From positions 57,139,493 through 57,203,492 of the forward strand of contig NC_080575.1 in assembly GCF_029962835.1 (NCBI RefSeq): DNA of 64,000 nt, in the 5' to 3' direction. Positions 32,331 through 45,674 of the stretch are shown here, in pieces; positions within the stretch are counted from its first letter, which is position 1, and every line of letters starts with the position of its first letter. A program made the translations under genes and the position numbers. A model generated the notes under the pieces. That model ran no database searches, was not told where the DNA came from, and saw only the letters and a program-made list of their open reading frames with translations. Source of the stretch: Magnolia sinica. Taxonomy: Eukaryota > Streptophyta > Magnoliopsida > Magnoliales > Magnoliaceae.

Positions 32331-35300
32331 TGTAACGCCCCAAAAATCGAGGATCGAGCAGAAGCTCAACTCCCGAGTTCCAACGCATCACTTATGTAAC
32401 ATAGATAGTGATGATTAAATGTTGTCCATATTAGTGCATTAAACATGAGTGGGATTATACTTAAAATAGTGTATCATACTCCAAAGATAATTAAGTTAAG
32501 CAAGCGGAAGACTGAGATAGGTATATAATGTATAGAAGTGTTTCTCAATCTCCAAAGTACGAGTGTGTTACCAGGTTGAATATATACATGCGTTGATCCA
32601 AAATTTACAAAATACAAAATGTGAAAATCTGACTAAATCATATAATCCCTGTAATCCTATCGATCAGTACACGGTCTACATAGACCCGCCTAATAGTTGT
32701 ACATAGGAGAACTCCTCATCGTCATAAAAGTCTGGCTCCGCCTTGTAAGCCTTGCCATCATCTCCAGCTAAAATAAAGTCTAGTTGGTGTTTTAAAACAC
32801 CGTCCCAGAGTGGGAGTGAGTGATCAACTCAGTAGTACTATAAGGCAAAGGTTAACGTGTTATCAATTCAGTCAAGCAGTAATGATGAAGCAGTACAATA
32901 ATCATGTCCTAAGTACTCTTGTTAATGTAGGAATGATATGCTATAATGATGCAAGCCCTCACTTGTACTCCCTCAGTGACACCATCTCATGGTCGCACAT
33001 GTTACTCCCACTGTGCCTTCATCGCTAAAGCACATGCAATGCATTGCATGCACGTGTTAGACAAGTTCTTAATTAAGCTTATTTATACAGCAGATTCAGA
33101 AAGCCAAGGTACCTCCCTTTTTATCATTTACCTAAACAATTATCCATCTAGGGTCGTCAATCCTAGTTAATCACATACGATAGGCAAGTTATAGGGAAAC
33201 ATTACCCCTTATTTGAAAAGCAGTGGATAGGCAAGTTCCTGGGTTTTCACTTGAGGTCATTACGGAAGGCTTGCCACCTTAGTGTAGGCCTATTTTATAC
33301 TTGAAGTCACTACGAGAGGCGCGTCACCTGATCGTAGGCCGACAACTTGAATACAGTGTCCCATACCACCGTATTTGGCTCACGAGTTTCGGTTGCTCAC
33401 TTGGCACTACAGGGAGGCTCGTCACCCCAGCGTAGGCCAACAGCTTGACCACGGTGTCCCATACCACCATGCCCAGCTCATGAGTCTTAGCGGATCGTGG
33501 CACCAAGGTTAAACGGGCTTTACATTGATAAGTGGTCCTTAGATTCAAGCAATAGCGTCCATACATGGTAAACACACATTAGGCCAATCGGGTTACTTGA
33601 CAAGTTTAATTGGTATGAGTGCACGCTAAATTAATCGACATGGAGCGCATACGCACTCCTCATAGCCTAACCACTGCCGATAACCACCATACGACTCGGA
33701 TTCATCGAACGTATCCATTGTGGCGAGGTTAGTTTGGTCACTCGATCAGGAACCGTTATCGATTGCCTGGACTACGTAGTAGTCCCAATCATAATCAAAT
33801 ACAATAGTCATTCATATGTGATAGTTAAAATGACATTTAACAAACAATTCAAATGCAATTCTCATTCGGACATTTTATCAAGCATATTGCACATGTTATC
33901 ATACATAGGCATTTCATCTATAAATCATATAGTAGCAATGTAAGTTACATGAAAGAAATTGTAACTATAGATAAGGTAATTGAGAATCCTATCTCAACAC
34001 CCTCATTAAATACATTTCAACAAGCAACTTCTCATTCAGAGATTTTAACAAACACTTAGACTACACATCTTAACATACATGTAATAAATTAGTCATAATA
34101 CAAATTATGGCAAATCCTTTCACAAAGGAGTTGTCATACGTACAACAAACATGAATTCTAGATTAATAGTCATGGGAAGCATAAATCATAACTGTAACGC
34201 CCTGAAATTCGGGGGTCGAGCATAACTCAACTCCCGAGTTCCAAAACATCACTTATGCAACATATTTAATGATGAATGTATGTTGACTGTATTAGTGCAT
34301 AAAACATGGAATAGATTAAGCCAAAACACAGATATGATTCAGGGACAAGTGAATAAAGCAAGCGGAAGACTTATAGTAAAATGTGTACAAGTGTAAATCC
34401 CTGAATTACATATACAACCAGATCGTGTAAAAGTGTTATTTAACAAAATTATAAGTATCAAATTACATCATTTTAGTCCCCAGAAATATCCCAGAAATCC
34501 CACGCATCAGACCGAGGCTCGCTAGAACCCGTCTGAAAACTGCATATAGGAGAAGGCAGCCTCGTCGTCATCCAGCTTCCGCTCTGCCTCAGACGTCGCA
34601 TCCACATCTGCAACATCAGGGCCTAAGACAGAGTCTGGTGGGTGTGTAACACCGCCCCAGAAACGTGGGAGTGAGTGATCAACTCAGTGGAACAATAAGG
34701 CACTGGTTAACATGTTATCAGTTCAATCAAACAGTAATGATAAAGTAGGATAAGTAATTAAATCCTAAGTACTCTTGTTAATGTAAGGATGAATGCAATA
34801 TGATGCGTGCCCTCATGCGTACACCCTCAGCGTCTTCATCTTACGTTACGCATGACATCGCCTCAAAGTGCGCCACATCTACAAAGCACATGCAAATGCG
34901 GTGCATGGATATGATTACCAAGTTGTTATTAGTCCATTTCACACAACAGGATTGGGAAGCTAAGATACCTTCCTCATATCACCATCCAAACAGTGATCCA
35001 TACTAGGGTCGTCAATCCTAGATATCTCATACGATCATATAGTTGAGGTCGTAGCAAAGGGCTCGTCACTAATCAATGCACGCCTTTCATGCCCTTACTA
35101 CCACAGATCGGCTCGTCACCTCCTTGCGGTATCCAGGTATGCTCGAGGTCACTACAAAGGGCTCGTCACCAATCAATGTAGGCCGACAGCACGAATATAG
35201 TGTCCCATACCACCATAATCGGCTCACGAGTTAAGTTGCTCACTTTGGTCACTACGGGAGGCTCGTCACCGCAGCGTAGGCCGGCGGCTCGACCACGGTG

Positions 35301-38300
35301 TCCCATACCACCATGTCCGACTCATGAGTCTTAGCGGATCAAGTATCACAGTTAATAGGATTTCACTGGTAAGTTCGGTACCCTAGATTCAAGCAGTAGC
35401 GTCCATACATGGTTAACATACATCGGACAATCGGGTTACTTGACGAACTCGACTAGCACGAGCGCACGTTGAATTGAACGACATAGAGTGCGCAAACACT
35501 CCGCGTGGCCAAACCACTGCCGCCAACTCTAATACGGCTCGGGTTCGTCTAATACGTCCTACGTGGCGAAAGCAATCTCAACCACGAATATAGGGTCAAT
35601 TACCGATCTCCTGGACTAAGGCATAGTCCCAAATATCCTACACTACTACAGATATTCATATGGAATGTAAAACAGTAATGGAACAATAACTCAAATCATG
35701 GCACAAACGCATCTGAAGAATATCAACTTAACATAAATGTAAGCATAGGAGATGCTTGAATTTAAATAACTTGGAATGTAACTGCATAAAGGAAATCATG
35801 CGCATCAATAGGAGTATTGAGAATCACTTCTCAACGCCCACAATTAGTGTAATCAGTTACACTTTAGATCATTCATGCATTTCTACAAACACTTAGCATA
35901 CGTGGAACAACATACATGACGCATGTTGAAATACATGCACTTAGACAATTCCTTTTATCAAGGAGTTGTCATACATGCATCTAGCATACATACACGACAA
36001 TTAATCATGGCAAACATAAGTGCGTATTTTATACGTATACGGTACTTTATAAATACACTTAGAATACACAAATCTCAATATAGCACATGCATATCAGGAA
36101 AGCAATGTAAACACAACATTTGGCATGTGAAATCTCATCCATAGCAAGAATAAATCACTAACTGGGATTGAAAGCCTTGAAAACCATAACCTATACACTT
36201 AAAGTCCGCACCTTAAGCGAAGAAAGAACCGCCGAGCTGATTTAAACGAGTTGTCTTCGTCAACGGCGCTAGAATACCCTAAAATAAGGATAGAAATGAG
36301 ATACAACAACACCAAGTCTAGTCTAAGCTCTAACACAGGTTAGGGTTAGGTTAACTTACCCCAAAGGAACTCAGAATTGTTAGAGGAACGATTCAAAGTG
36401 AAGGTTCGAAGATGAAGAAGAACAAAGAAGAATTAAGATGAATCACCAACCAATCTCTCTCACTAAATCTCTCTTTTCCACTCTCTTTCCAAGCTAGGGT
36501 TAGAGAAAATTCGTATGGAAATGAGAGCTAGGGTTTAAGGACTATATATAGGCCTTAAAATGATGGAAATAACCCCAGGGTCAAGGTATACTTAGGTTAT
36601 AACCAAAGTAAGCCTTTCTCGATCCAACGAAGCACTTCTGGTGGGCCTATAACCACGAAAGGTCGGACTTAAGCTCCTTGACCATGGATCTAGGTCAAGC
36701 TGAGATTTCATACCGACCGGCTCTTCAGATCAGCCGTGGCGGACCACACTCAATTCAACGGTCACGGAAACTCGATCAGGTCCACAAGCACTAGGATATG
36801 CCTGGGCCAACCATCCTGATCAGAGGGTGAAATTGGGTCAGAATCCAATGGTCAGAATGCTTAAAATCGTCGCGCAAGCGACACGACTCAGATTTCAATA
36901 AAAGCTTAATAAATTCCAACCGTTCTCACACTCTTCACTCCGAGCTCAATCAAATCGACCCAGAACATCAGATCGACTTGATTTTCGAGGTGAAGATCAA
37001 GCCCAACTCGGTGACCGCAACAGCTTAAGATCATCGCTATCGGACTTTCGACGTGCCGTCCAGGTCCGATCCAGATCTTCCAAAAATTCCCCAGAACAAC
37101 TGGATTTAGCGATGGATCCCAGATTTCAGAGTAACGTAGCGCTCACTAATCTACACGTTTAGAGCCATGCAGATACAATTTAAAGTGATTGATGCGAATT
37201 TCACAAGCAATCGAGTAAAGCGCTAATTACCCCGAAACAACTACTTAAGGAAAGATAAGCACAAAAATCCCAAGGTCGTTACAATAACTTCCTATTCATT
37301 CAGGCATTTCAACAAACACATTGAAGGCATTTTAGTATACAAATTCGTTTACACATATATGATAAATCAGAAACATCGTAACTAAGATCATATGGCAGCA
37401 ATCAAGTTAGACATAAATCATTGCTGGCATTGAAAGCCTTGAAAACTATAACCTAAATGTTTATAGTCTGCAGCTTTCATCGGTATGCTCGTTACGAACT
37501 CGGTTCGTACACCACGTCTTTGTCTACAGCACAACGGCTACCTAAGCATTGAAATAAGTTAGCTATTTCACCAATTTCTCTATTTGGATTCCTAAAAAAA
37601 ATTAGGGTTAGGATTTCTTACCAAAAAATGGAGTCAGAATCGATGATGTAGAGATGTTGGGGTGACGATTCGGCGTGTGGAGTCGTGGGAAAGGATCCCA
37701 GCAACGATCTCCCTATCTCACTCTCATCTCCTCGCTCTTTCCTACTCTTTTCTCTCTTCTCTCTCCTAGGGTTAGAGAAAATCATATGGAATGAGAGAGG
37801 GGTGGTTTAAGGTCCTTATATAAGCCCAGAACTGATGTGAGTGTCCCCAGGGCTATGGTATACTTAGGTTAAAGCCAAAGGGTGTTTGTTTTGGGTCAAC
37901 GAAGCTCATCTGGATGTCCATTGCTCATGTACGGTCTAAAAAAAGCTCTCTAATAATGGATCTGCGCTAGGTTAAGATTTTGGTCCAATCGGATTAGTGG
38001 ATCAATCGTGAAGGACCCGTTTTAATTCAATGGTCATTGACACTCGATCAGGGTCACAAGTATACCAATGGGTACAGGAAAATTTTCCTGATCTAAGGGT
38101 GTAGTTGGGTTAGAATCTGACAATCTAAAACCTTAAATTTGGCATATAAGCGAACGACCCAATTCACTTAAGTTTGAGTTCATTTTCTAAAGATATTCGC
38201 ATTTCTCATACACTTCACTCCAAGCTCAAGTTGTGCATTTCTGGATACTATTTGAACTCGATTCCCGTGATGTTTGTCAAGCCCAGTAAGGTGGTCATAA

Positions 38301-38600
38301 ACTTATAGTTTCATAGTCATTGGACTTTCAACGCGGGGTCCAGGCTCGATACGGAGTTTAAATGTGCTCCCAAGAGCAACTGGGTTTTGAGTTGATCATA
38401 GGTTTTTAGGTAATGTTGGTTAGTGATTCTAATAGTTTTGGGTCTTGCAGTTCGTATAAAAAGTGTTTCGAGCTAATTCTCTAATTTATTTAGTTTAATA
38501 CTTGATTAATTTTCACCTAATTTCTATAGAATTCGATCCTTAGTGATTTCTATCTGAGGTGGTACTCGGGTCTTTGTATGGATTTTTCCGATATGTTACA
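32331..38600 (-). mobile_element. Tekay-like 5' LTR with nested solo LTR
   Basis: On the + strand it starts 'tgtaacgccccaaaaatcg' and ends 'gatatgttaca'. Bases 34193-37288 are an insert. The remaining 3174 bases align with 23844-27021 along the whole length. Confidence 0.92.
34193..37283 (-). mobile_element. Related solo LTR, 3091 bp, TSD ATAAC
   Basis: It begins 'tgtaacgccctgaaattcg' and ends 'caaggtcgttaca', flanked by 'ataac' at 34188-34192 and 37284-37288. Its sequence follows the same plan as the host LTR (the 'ggctcgtcacc' and 'gtgtcccataccaccatg' modules near 35100-35330, a TATA-like 'tatatatag' near 36542). It is too different to be the same family member. No internal region or second LTR is left, so it arose by LTR-LTR recombination after insertion. 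Confidence 0.93.
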
Positions 38601-38605
38601 CTTTT

Positions 38606-41600
38606 TCATCCGAATTATGGACATACGACGAGTGATTGTTTTGACCTCAAGTAAGAGATTGAAGCACTCATTTGCAGCGGCCATCTTGGTGAGTATGTCA
38701 GTCATAGAGGAGATTAGGTTACGTCAAAAGATGAATAACCCATCAATAACGAGCTAGCTGGGGAGATCTAAACAATTTTCGGAGGTCACAATGGTGGAGG
38801 CGATTCAAACCGTACTTAAAAAGCTCACACGAGAAGTATTGGTCGTTCCAAAGAAGAGGTCCTCATTATCGGTAGAGCTCCAAAAGAGAAAAAGGTGGAA
38901 GCTCATAGGCTGACCTTTACCGAAGAAGATGCCTAAGGAATCCACCATTTGCACGATGATGTGCTTGTGGTTACCCTGACCATAGGTAATCGTAAAGTGT
39001 TTCGAATCCTCGAGGATACCAGATCTTCAGCTGATGTCCTCTTCGCACAGGCATTTGATAAGTTGAGAGTTGGTCGGTCTCGACTCCGGTCCGTCAAAAA
39101 TCCATTGCTTGGCTTCTAAGTTGGTCAAGTCATACCCAAAGGATCGATACAGCTCCCATCAGCTGGAGAGGGACAAAATCAGGTAACTATGATGATCGAC
39201 TTCTTGGTAGTGGACTGTCCGTCTGTCTACAACACGATCCTCAATCGACCATCTCTTAGTACCTTGCGCACTGTGGTCTCGACTTACCACCTAGTCACGA
39301 AATTCCTGACTAAGTAGGGCATTGGGTCTGTAAAGGGAGATTAACATGAAGCTCGGCAGTGCTACGCGGTAGCACTGAGGACTCCACACCAAACAATGAC
39401 CATCACTTCTTTGGACCTGCAGGAAGAGTATGGAGAATGAGGCTGCCTTGTGGAAGATCTCATTCCAGCTCCACTCGACAACTTTGACCCGTCCAGAACT
39501 GTTCAAATCCGGTCATCTTTGACATCATTGTTACGGGATAGAATTGTAGATCTCTTTTGGCATTATGCAGACGTCTTCACATGGTCGCATGAAGACATGC
39601 CCGACATTGACCCAAAAGTCATTGTGCATCACTTGAACGTCGACCCCAATTATTGACCAATTCGACAGAAGCGCCGCATGCTTGGCCCTGAAAGATATGC
39701 AGTAATCGGAGAAGAAGTCAACAAACTCCTCAAAGCTAGGTTCATTGAGGAGCTCTACTATCCAAATTGGATAGCCAACATCGTGTTTGTCAAGAAATCC
39801 AATGAAAAATGACTGGTCTATGTTTACTACACAAACCTGAACAAGGCCTGTCCCAAAGATAGCTTTCCCCTTCCCTGAATCGACTAACTTATCGATAGCA
39901 CTGCCGGGCACGAGCTACTTAGTTTCATGGATGCTTATTCTGGTTATAATCAAATTGTAATACACTTATATGATAAGACAAAGACAACCTTTATCATCGA
40001 CAAAGGTCTTTATTGTTACCGAGTTATGTCATTTGGTTTTAAAAATGCTAGAGCCACTTATCAGCGGCTGGTCAACAAATCCCACCAAATAGGGCAAACA
40101 AAGGAAATCTACATCGATGATATGCTCGTCAAGAGCATCAAGGGAACAGATCACATCTTTGATCTCGAGGAAATGTTCCTCATCCTTTAAAAATACAAGA
40201 TAAAGTTGAATCCGAACAAATGTGCCTTTGGGGTTAGTTCAGAAAAATTCCTTGGTTTCTTGGTTAACCAACGAGGAATTGAAGCAAACCCCGAGAAGAT
40301 CAAAACTCTGCTCAACATGGATTCACCAAAGATGACCAAAAATGTTCCACGACTCGTAGGAAGGATCGCCGCACTCAATCGCTTCGTGTCCTGAGCTACA
40401 GACAATTGTCTCCCCTTTTTCAAACAACTAAAAGGGAAACAGGTAGTAAATTGGACTGAAGATTGTGAGACGGCCTTCTAGAAGCTTAAACAGTACCTTA
40501 GGTCACCTTCATTGTTTTCAAACCCAAGTAAGGTGAATCTCTACTACTATATTTAGCCATTTTTTATGTTGCAGTTAGCTCGGCCTTAATTAGGGAACAT
40601 GAAGGGAAGCAATTCCCGGTATACTACGTCAAAAAAGCCCTCATTTCGGCCGAAGCTAAATACCCAAACTTGGAGAAACTAGCACTAGCCTTTGTCATCT
40701 CTTCCCAACGATTGCGACCGTACTTCCAAGCTCACACTATCATCGTCTTGACCAATCAACCACTATGTCAAGTGCTCCAACAGCTCGAAGCTTTGGGAAG
40801 ACTTACCAAATGATCGATTGAGTTAAGTGAGTTCAATGTCAAGTAACATCCTCGGACGACCATTAAAGGACAGGTAGTGGCAAACTTTATCGCCGAACTA
40901 ACTCCTACACTCAGACAAGAAATTGACTTACTCAGGTTAGAACTTGACCTGAGAGTTCAACAAGGTCAGACATTCGGTTCACAAGTTGATCTCAACCACC
41001 TAAATGGCTGTTATATGTTGACGACTAAGGCAAGTGGGCCCGAGATAGTCCTAGAAACCCCAGATTGTACATGCATGCAATATGCCTTGAGATTCAGATT
41101 TCAAGCCTCCAACAATGTAGCGAAATACGAAGCTTTACTCATTGGACTCCGATTGGCAGCCATTATGGGAGCTCAGCTCCTTGAAGTCTTCAGCGACTCC
41201 CAGTTGGTCATCAATCAAATAGTAGAGGCATACCAGGCCAAGAAAGAGCGCATGAAAGCTTATCTATGGAAGGCCAAAGAATTGGTCAAAAAATTCCAAA
41301 AATGCAGTATCACTCTGATTCCTCGGGCAAAAAATTCCAAAGCTGACATGCTGGCAAAGCTAGCCACTACAGATGAAGATGATATTCTAAGATCCGTCCC
41401 AATTAAGTTCCTTACCAAATCGAGCATTGACGAGGCCGATCTCGCCACAGTTCTTGCGATAAGTTTGGAACCTACTTGGATGGATCCGATCGTTGAATAC
41501 CTCAAAGAGAAGAAGTTACCTGAAGACCAAATTGAAGTACGTAGACTGCGAACTAAAGTAGCTCGCTACACCATACTCAACGACATCCTTTACAAAATAG

Positions 41601-42712
41601 GATTCTATTTGCCCTATCTTAGGTGTCTTCGACCAGATGAAGCAGAATATGTCCTAAGGGAAACATACAAGGGTATTTGTGAAAATCACTTTGGAGGTCG
41701 AGCCTTAGCTCACAAGGTTATTCGACAGGGGTAATATTGGCCGACCATCTAGGTCGATGCTCGATAGTTTACTTAGAAGTGTGACAAATGCCAGCGCTTT
41801 GCGAATGTGCCTCGGCATCTTCCTGAAGATCTCACTCCTATGACCGGACCATAGCCTTTTGCCCAGTGGGAAATTGACATCATCGGTCCTCTCACAACTA
41901 GCAAAGGTTAGACCAAGTTTTCCGTGGTAAGGGTCGATTACTTCACAAAGTGGGTTAAAACTGAGCCTCTAGCAATGATAACCGAGTAAAAGATCACAGA
42001 CTTTATTTAAAAGAACATCATATGCAGATTCGAAATTCCTTAAACGATCATCTCCGACAATGAAAAGTAGTTTGATAACAAGCAATTTCAGGGAATGTGT
42101 GAGAATCTAGGAATTTGCAATGTCCACTCTTCTCCACAACACCCACAGGAAAATAGACAAGTCGAAGTAGTCAACAAAACCATCAATCATCACCTCTGAA
42201 CCAAGCTCGAGAAGGCCAAGGGAGCATAGGCCGAGGAACTCCCTAAAGTCCTTTAGGCACACCAAACTACTGCTCGAATGGCCACTAGGGAAACTCCCTT
42301 TTCTTTAGCTTACAGAGTAAAGGTAGTCACTTCAGTAAAGATTGAGCCACCAATAGCTCGGACAAAGATGTTCAACGAATAAATGAACTCTAAGCTAATG
42401 GCACTAAGTCTCGACCTTCTTGAGGAAATGAGAGAACAAGCTCAAATCCGAACGGTTATCCGCCAGCAGTAAGTGACGCATTTCTACAATTCTAGGGTGA
42501 AAATTAAGAGGTTCCGAACTAGTGACTTAGTCTTTCGAAGAACCTTCCAAAATACCAAGGAGCCAGGATCAGGAACTTTAGGCTCGAACTGGGAAGAACC
42601 CTACGTTGTAACGAGTACAAGCCAACCCGGCTCATACCGACTGAAAGATCTGGATGGTCAACCTGTGCCTCATCCTTGGAATGCTGAACATCATAAGATC
42701 TATCGCCCTTAG
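38606..42712 (+). pseudogene. Tat gag end and pol with dual RNase H
   Basis: Continues the gag frame with 'HPNYGHTTSDCFDLK'. The protease follows near 39020, with active-site triad DTG changed to DTR in 'EDTRSSADVLF'. Reverse transcriptase has 'FMDAYSGYNQI' (39926) and 'IYIDDMLVKS' (40110). The first RNase H (40.6-40.8 kb) is badly broken. A 286-codon open stretch at 40877-41734 holds a second, archaeal-type RNase H ('NNVAKYEALLIGLRLA', 'FSDSQLVINQI', 'IPRAKNSKADMLAKLA') and the start of integrase. Integrase continues to 'NAEHHKIYRP' at 42712 with 'WEIDIIGPL' and 'HPQENRQVEVVNKTI'. The extra RNase H is the hallmark of the Tat lineage. Over 20 stops make it dead. Confidence 0.9.
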
Positions 42713-43103
42713 CAGATCAATGTAAAGTTTATTGTATATTGACCAGCCTCAAGATAGAACTAATAAAGATCTATTGCATTCTCATTCTTATTGAGTCCAC
42801 TGCGTCTACCAGGACCGACTAAGGTCCGATCTGTAGGATCTGACCTTGGTCGGACCTAACTGCAAGATCCGACCCAAGTCTGATCCATCTATAGGATTCG
42901 ATCTATCTACCATATCTAGACTGAATCCAATCTATCTACTAGATCTGACTCATCTATTAGATACGATCTACTTAACTTCGAAAAATCTACGAATGAACAC
43001 ATTATCTCAAAAAATGAGTAACTTTCATTGATAAAGCCACGAAGAGCATGTTTACATCGTTCTACATTAAAAAAAAGAAGAAGAAAAAGAGAGAAGTTGG
43101 TCT
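42713..43103. repeat. Tat 3' spacer with degenerate tandem repeats
   Basis: From about 42810 to 42980, units of roughly 20-25 bases built on 'gatccgacc..' and 'gatctatctac' recur in degenerate form. Such hypervariable tandem repeats between pol and the antisense gene are known in Tat-type elements. An A/G-rich run (43066-43096) precedes the antisense stop codon. Confidence 0.55.
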
Positions 43104-44964
43104 TTAAGCCTCGGGGGGCTGCTCGGGAGCTATGTTGTCACCAGATGCATTAGAGCCTGACTCAGTATCATCAAAGCCAGAGAGGTCTAACTCTAGAAAG
43201 GCCTCCTTCATAGTCTCGACCCACTTTGAGAAGTCTAGCCGGTACAAAGAATTTTTTTCATCCATGTATGCCTGGGAAGACTTGTATTCTTTGACAGCAT
43301 CCTCTCGAGCTAAGGCAATAGCTGCTCGGGTTTGTACCTTGATATTTTGAAGCTTCGCTTTGGTCTCCCCAAGCTTTGACCCTGCACCCTTAAGCTTTGC
43401 CTCTAACTTAGCCTCCCACGCAGCTGACTTATCAAAAGCCTCTACAAGAAGCTTCTTTATGGCCTCCAGCTCGGCCTCAAGAGAAGAAGCACGAGCCTAG
43501 GATTACACAGCCTCAGATTCCTTCTGCGCGAGTTTCTGATCAGTCTCGTACATTTTCCCTTATAGCTGAGTGATCTCATGATGCACCTTCAACATACAAG
43601 GAGCAAGCTGCCAAAGAAAAGAAAGAATGAGTAAAGTTGGATGATCAAGGAGAAAAGTGAACTATTTATGGAAATGCACTTACCCTAAGAAGTCTCGACC
43701 ATTGCAGTAGTAGCATCAAGGGCAGGCTCCACAATCGCTTCTCCGTCTCCGACCTCCACAACAACGAGGAAAGAGGGGCTGACCTTCCCCTTACTTTTTT
43801 AAGAGCTCTTTGCCTTCTTCGTTTTTGGCGCCGCTACTTCCTCCAAGAAAGGCACCTGGAGCTTGGAGGCGGGCCTTAGCAAAGAACGAGCTTCAGGCAT
43901 TTCTGCATCACGACACGAAAAAACTCAATTATGGAATTCCATGAAAATTTTCTAAGTCCTAAAGGTCTGCCATGGTTCTTATCGAAACTCTTACTGGTGA
44001 GGGAGAGGTCTAAGCCTGACTTAAGTAGTAGTTCAGGCTAGAGAAGTACTCTCCAAGATCATTCCTCCTTCCCTAGTGCTTTTGCTTCCTTGATCCAAGT
44101 GAGAGATCTGGCCTTTAGCAGGGAAGGGTGCTTGGGAATAATTGTGACAGAAAACATATGCAAACAAGTCAAGAAAACTTAAAAACTGACCAACCAAGGA
44201 AGAGCTCAAGGATAACTAACTCCAAGGAATACTGACCTGACTCGATAAATGTTGTGGGGACCAAGTGCTGATCCAAGGATAGGTCGGCCACTTCCCAACT
44301 TCTTATTGGACGATGGGGGGTCAGTGATGAGGCTTCCTCTAGTCCCCCGCCAAGCAGAGAGGTAATACCAGCCAGGGTGAAACTTGTTCGACTTCAACTG
44401 GTATAGATGGAGTAACTCCTCGACGATGAGCTCAGGCTGCTCTACCTCTGACTATAAGACCGCACAGTCGATCAAAGCCCTCCATCCATTAGAGATCAAC
44501 TGCCCCGGAGCCAAGTTCAAGTGAGCAAGTACCCGCCTTACTAGACCTTGTAGAGGGAGCCTAAGGCCGCATTGAAGGTTGACCTGAAAATTGGTAATTT
44601 CTTCCTTTGGAGGATGATCATGAAGCTCGTCTGATGAGGGAATCCGAATGATTATGGACTCAGGAATGTGATACCCCGGTCTAATCCGAGCTAATTCCGC
44701 ATTAGTAAAGGTCAAGGGCACAGCACCTCTCGGAGCCTCCTCACTAGAGGACTCCTCTGGATCCTCTTCGCTAGACAGGCCACGATCCACCCTAACCGAC
44801 TTCTCTGCCGGGGACCTCTCTATCACCCTCGACGACAGCAACTCCCAAAAATCAGCATCGACCATCATCACCAATGGGGACGGTGAGTTCGAGATCATTC
44901 GAAGGCTACTCACCCCACTATCATCGCCGGAAGCCCCCTCCCATGAGCTTACAGAGTCAGACAT
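43104..44964 (-). pseudogene. Antisense spliced gene of the Tat element (PF04195-like)
   Basis: Read on the minus strand, ATG 44964 opens a Ser/Glu-rich N-terminus. Then comes 'RIRPGYHIPESIIIRIPSSD' and 'CGLRLPLQGLVRRVLAHLNL' with 'APGQLISNGWRALI'. This pattern fits the 'putative gypsy type transposon' domain (Pfam PF04195). A TAG at 44452-44454 replaces an expected W. The frame then runs on with 'FHPGWYYLSAWRG' to a donor-like 'tcag|gtcagt' at 44236. An intron at 43608-43683 has clean borders (gtaagt...ggcag). The last exon is a Lys/Ala/Glu-rich coiled coil ending 'APEQPPEA' with stop at 43104-43106. A minus-strand TATA box lies ~200 bases upstream. Antisense extra ORFs are known from Tat elements. 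Role unknown. Confidence 0.8.
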
Positions 44965-45384
44965 GATGACTTTTATAGATGTTGAGAGTCACTGATAAAG
45001 GAAGGAAAAAGAAAGGAGGGGGTGGGCAAAAAATGGAGCTCACCGGGGAAGAAATCACGCCTGGTTGTTGGAAAGCACAGTCACTGCAAATCACCTTTAT
45101 GTGTTAAGGAAGACGACCGTAAAGGGAAAAAATGCAAACGGGCGTCCGAAGTGCATTAGGGCTTTCCTTATATAGGTGAGCCACGTGGTGAAGCTCGAGT
45201 GCACCCATCAATGCGGGTTCCGTACGACGCCCTCTTGACTACCCCAGCTCGACACTTGGCGCGACCCCATGTGTCACTTGACCCTAATATCGAGAATTAG
45301 CCACGTGTCGTGTTCTTGTTGGTTTGACACCAAAACAGCGGCTTGGCAGATCACGTGACCTCGAGCCACAAAACACCACCTCGA
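44965..45384. other. Promoter region of the antisense gene, truncated by Athila insertion
   Basis: Non-coding. A purine run at 45003-45028 ('gaaggaaaaagaaaggaggg' and onward) could also be the Tat polypurine tract, but no Tat LTR sequence matching 11973-12797 follows. The 'cacgtg'-type elements (45181, 45301, 45353) are potential G-box motifs. The end at 45384 is set by the Athila-like LTR start. Confidence 0.5.
45166..45176 (-). promoter_or_regulatory. TATA box of the antisense gene
   Basis: Minus strand 'cctatataagg', about 200 bases before ATG 44964. It supports independent minus-strand transcription. Confidence 0.55.
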
Positions 45385-45674
45385 TGTTGAGTGTTAAATA
45401 TTGCATATTTTTCCCTATTTATATCTTGATTTTATGAACATGGTAAGGCTTAAAGGTATATCTTATACATGTTTGTGTTACAAGGTGAATTTAAGAGCTT
45501 GGGTTAAAAAGAATGCTAAAAGCATGGATTTAATGTTCAAGAATCACGAAGGCGAATGATAAATCTTAGAAGACCAAGAATGAAGAGTTCACATGCCAAA
45601 GATCCAAAGAAACCAAGTACAAAAACTGAAGAAAGGGCTAGAAAGATCGCAGAATCTGTAGCAGAAAATAGACA

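Larger units (their letters stand above)
23844..38600 (-). mobile_element. Tekay-like chromovirus (Ty3/gypsy), minus strand, TSD CTTTT
   Basis: The LTRs are 23844-27021 (3178 bases) and 32331-38600 (3174 bases after removing a nested solo LTR). 'ctttt' flanks the element at 23839-23843 and 38601-38605. In element orientation the order is: 5' LTR on the right, PBS at 32316-32327, a plant-transposon-domain ORF in the gag position, pol, PPT, and 3' LTR on the left. Integrase C-terminal features ('VHNVFHVLMLKKYIPDPSH', 'IPLVKVLWTHHTEEETTWE') are typical of Tekay/Del chromoviruses. No gag with zinc knuckle and no protease DTG/DSG are found. The element is defective and probably moved with help from a relative. 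Confidence 0.92.
11973..45384 (+). mobile_element. Tat-lineage Ty3/gypsy element, interrupted; right end outside window
   Basis: Parts in order: 5' LTR (to 12797), PBS 'tggcgcc' (22385), gag (22444-23843), pol (38606-42712), repeat-rich spacer, and an antisense gene (43104-44964). This order, with a second RNase H before integrase and an antisense extra gene, is the known layout of the Tat lineage. Copia (12802-22380) and a Tekay-like element (23844-38600) split it. At 45385 an Athila-like element enters, and the Tat 3' LTR should lie beyond the window. The reading frame rejoins exactly across the Tekay insertion. Many stops show it is dead and the oldest layer of the nest. Confidence 0.82.
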
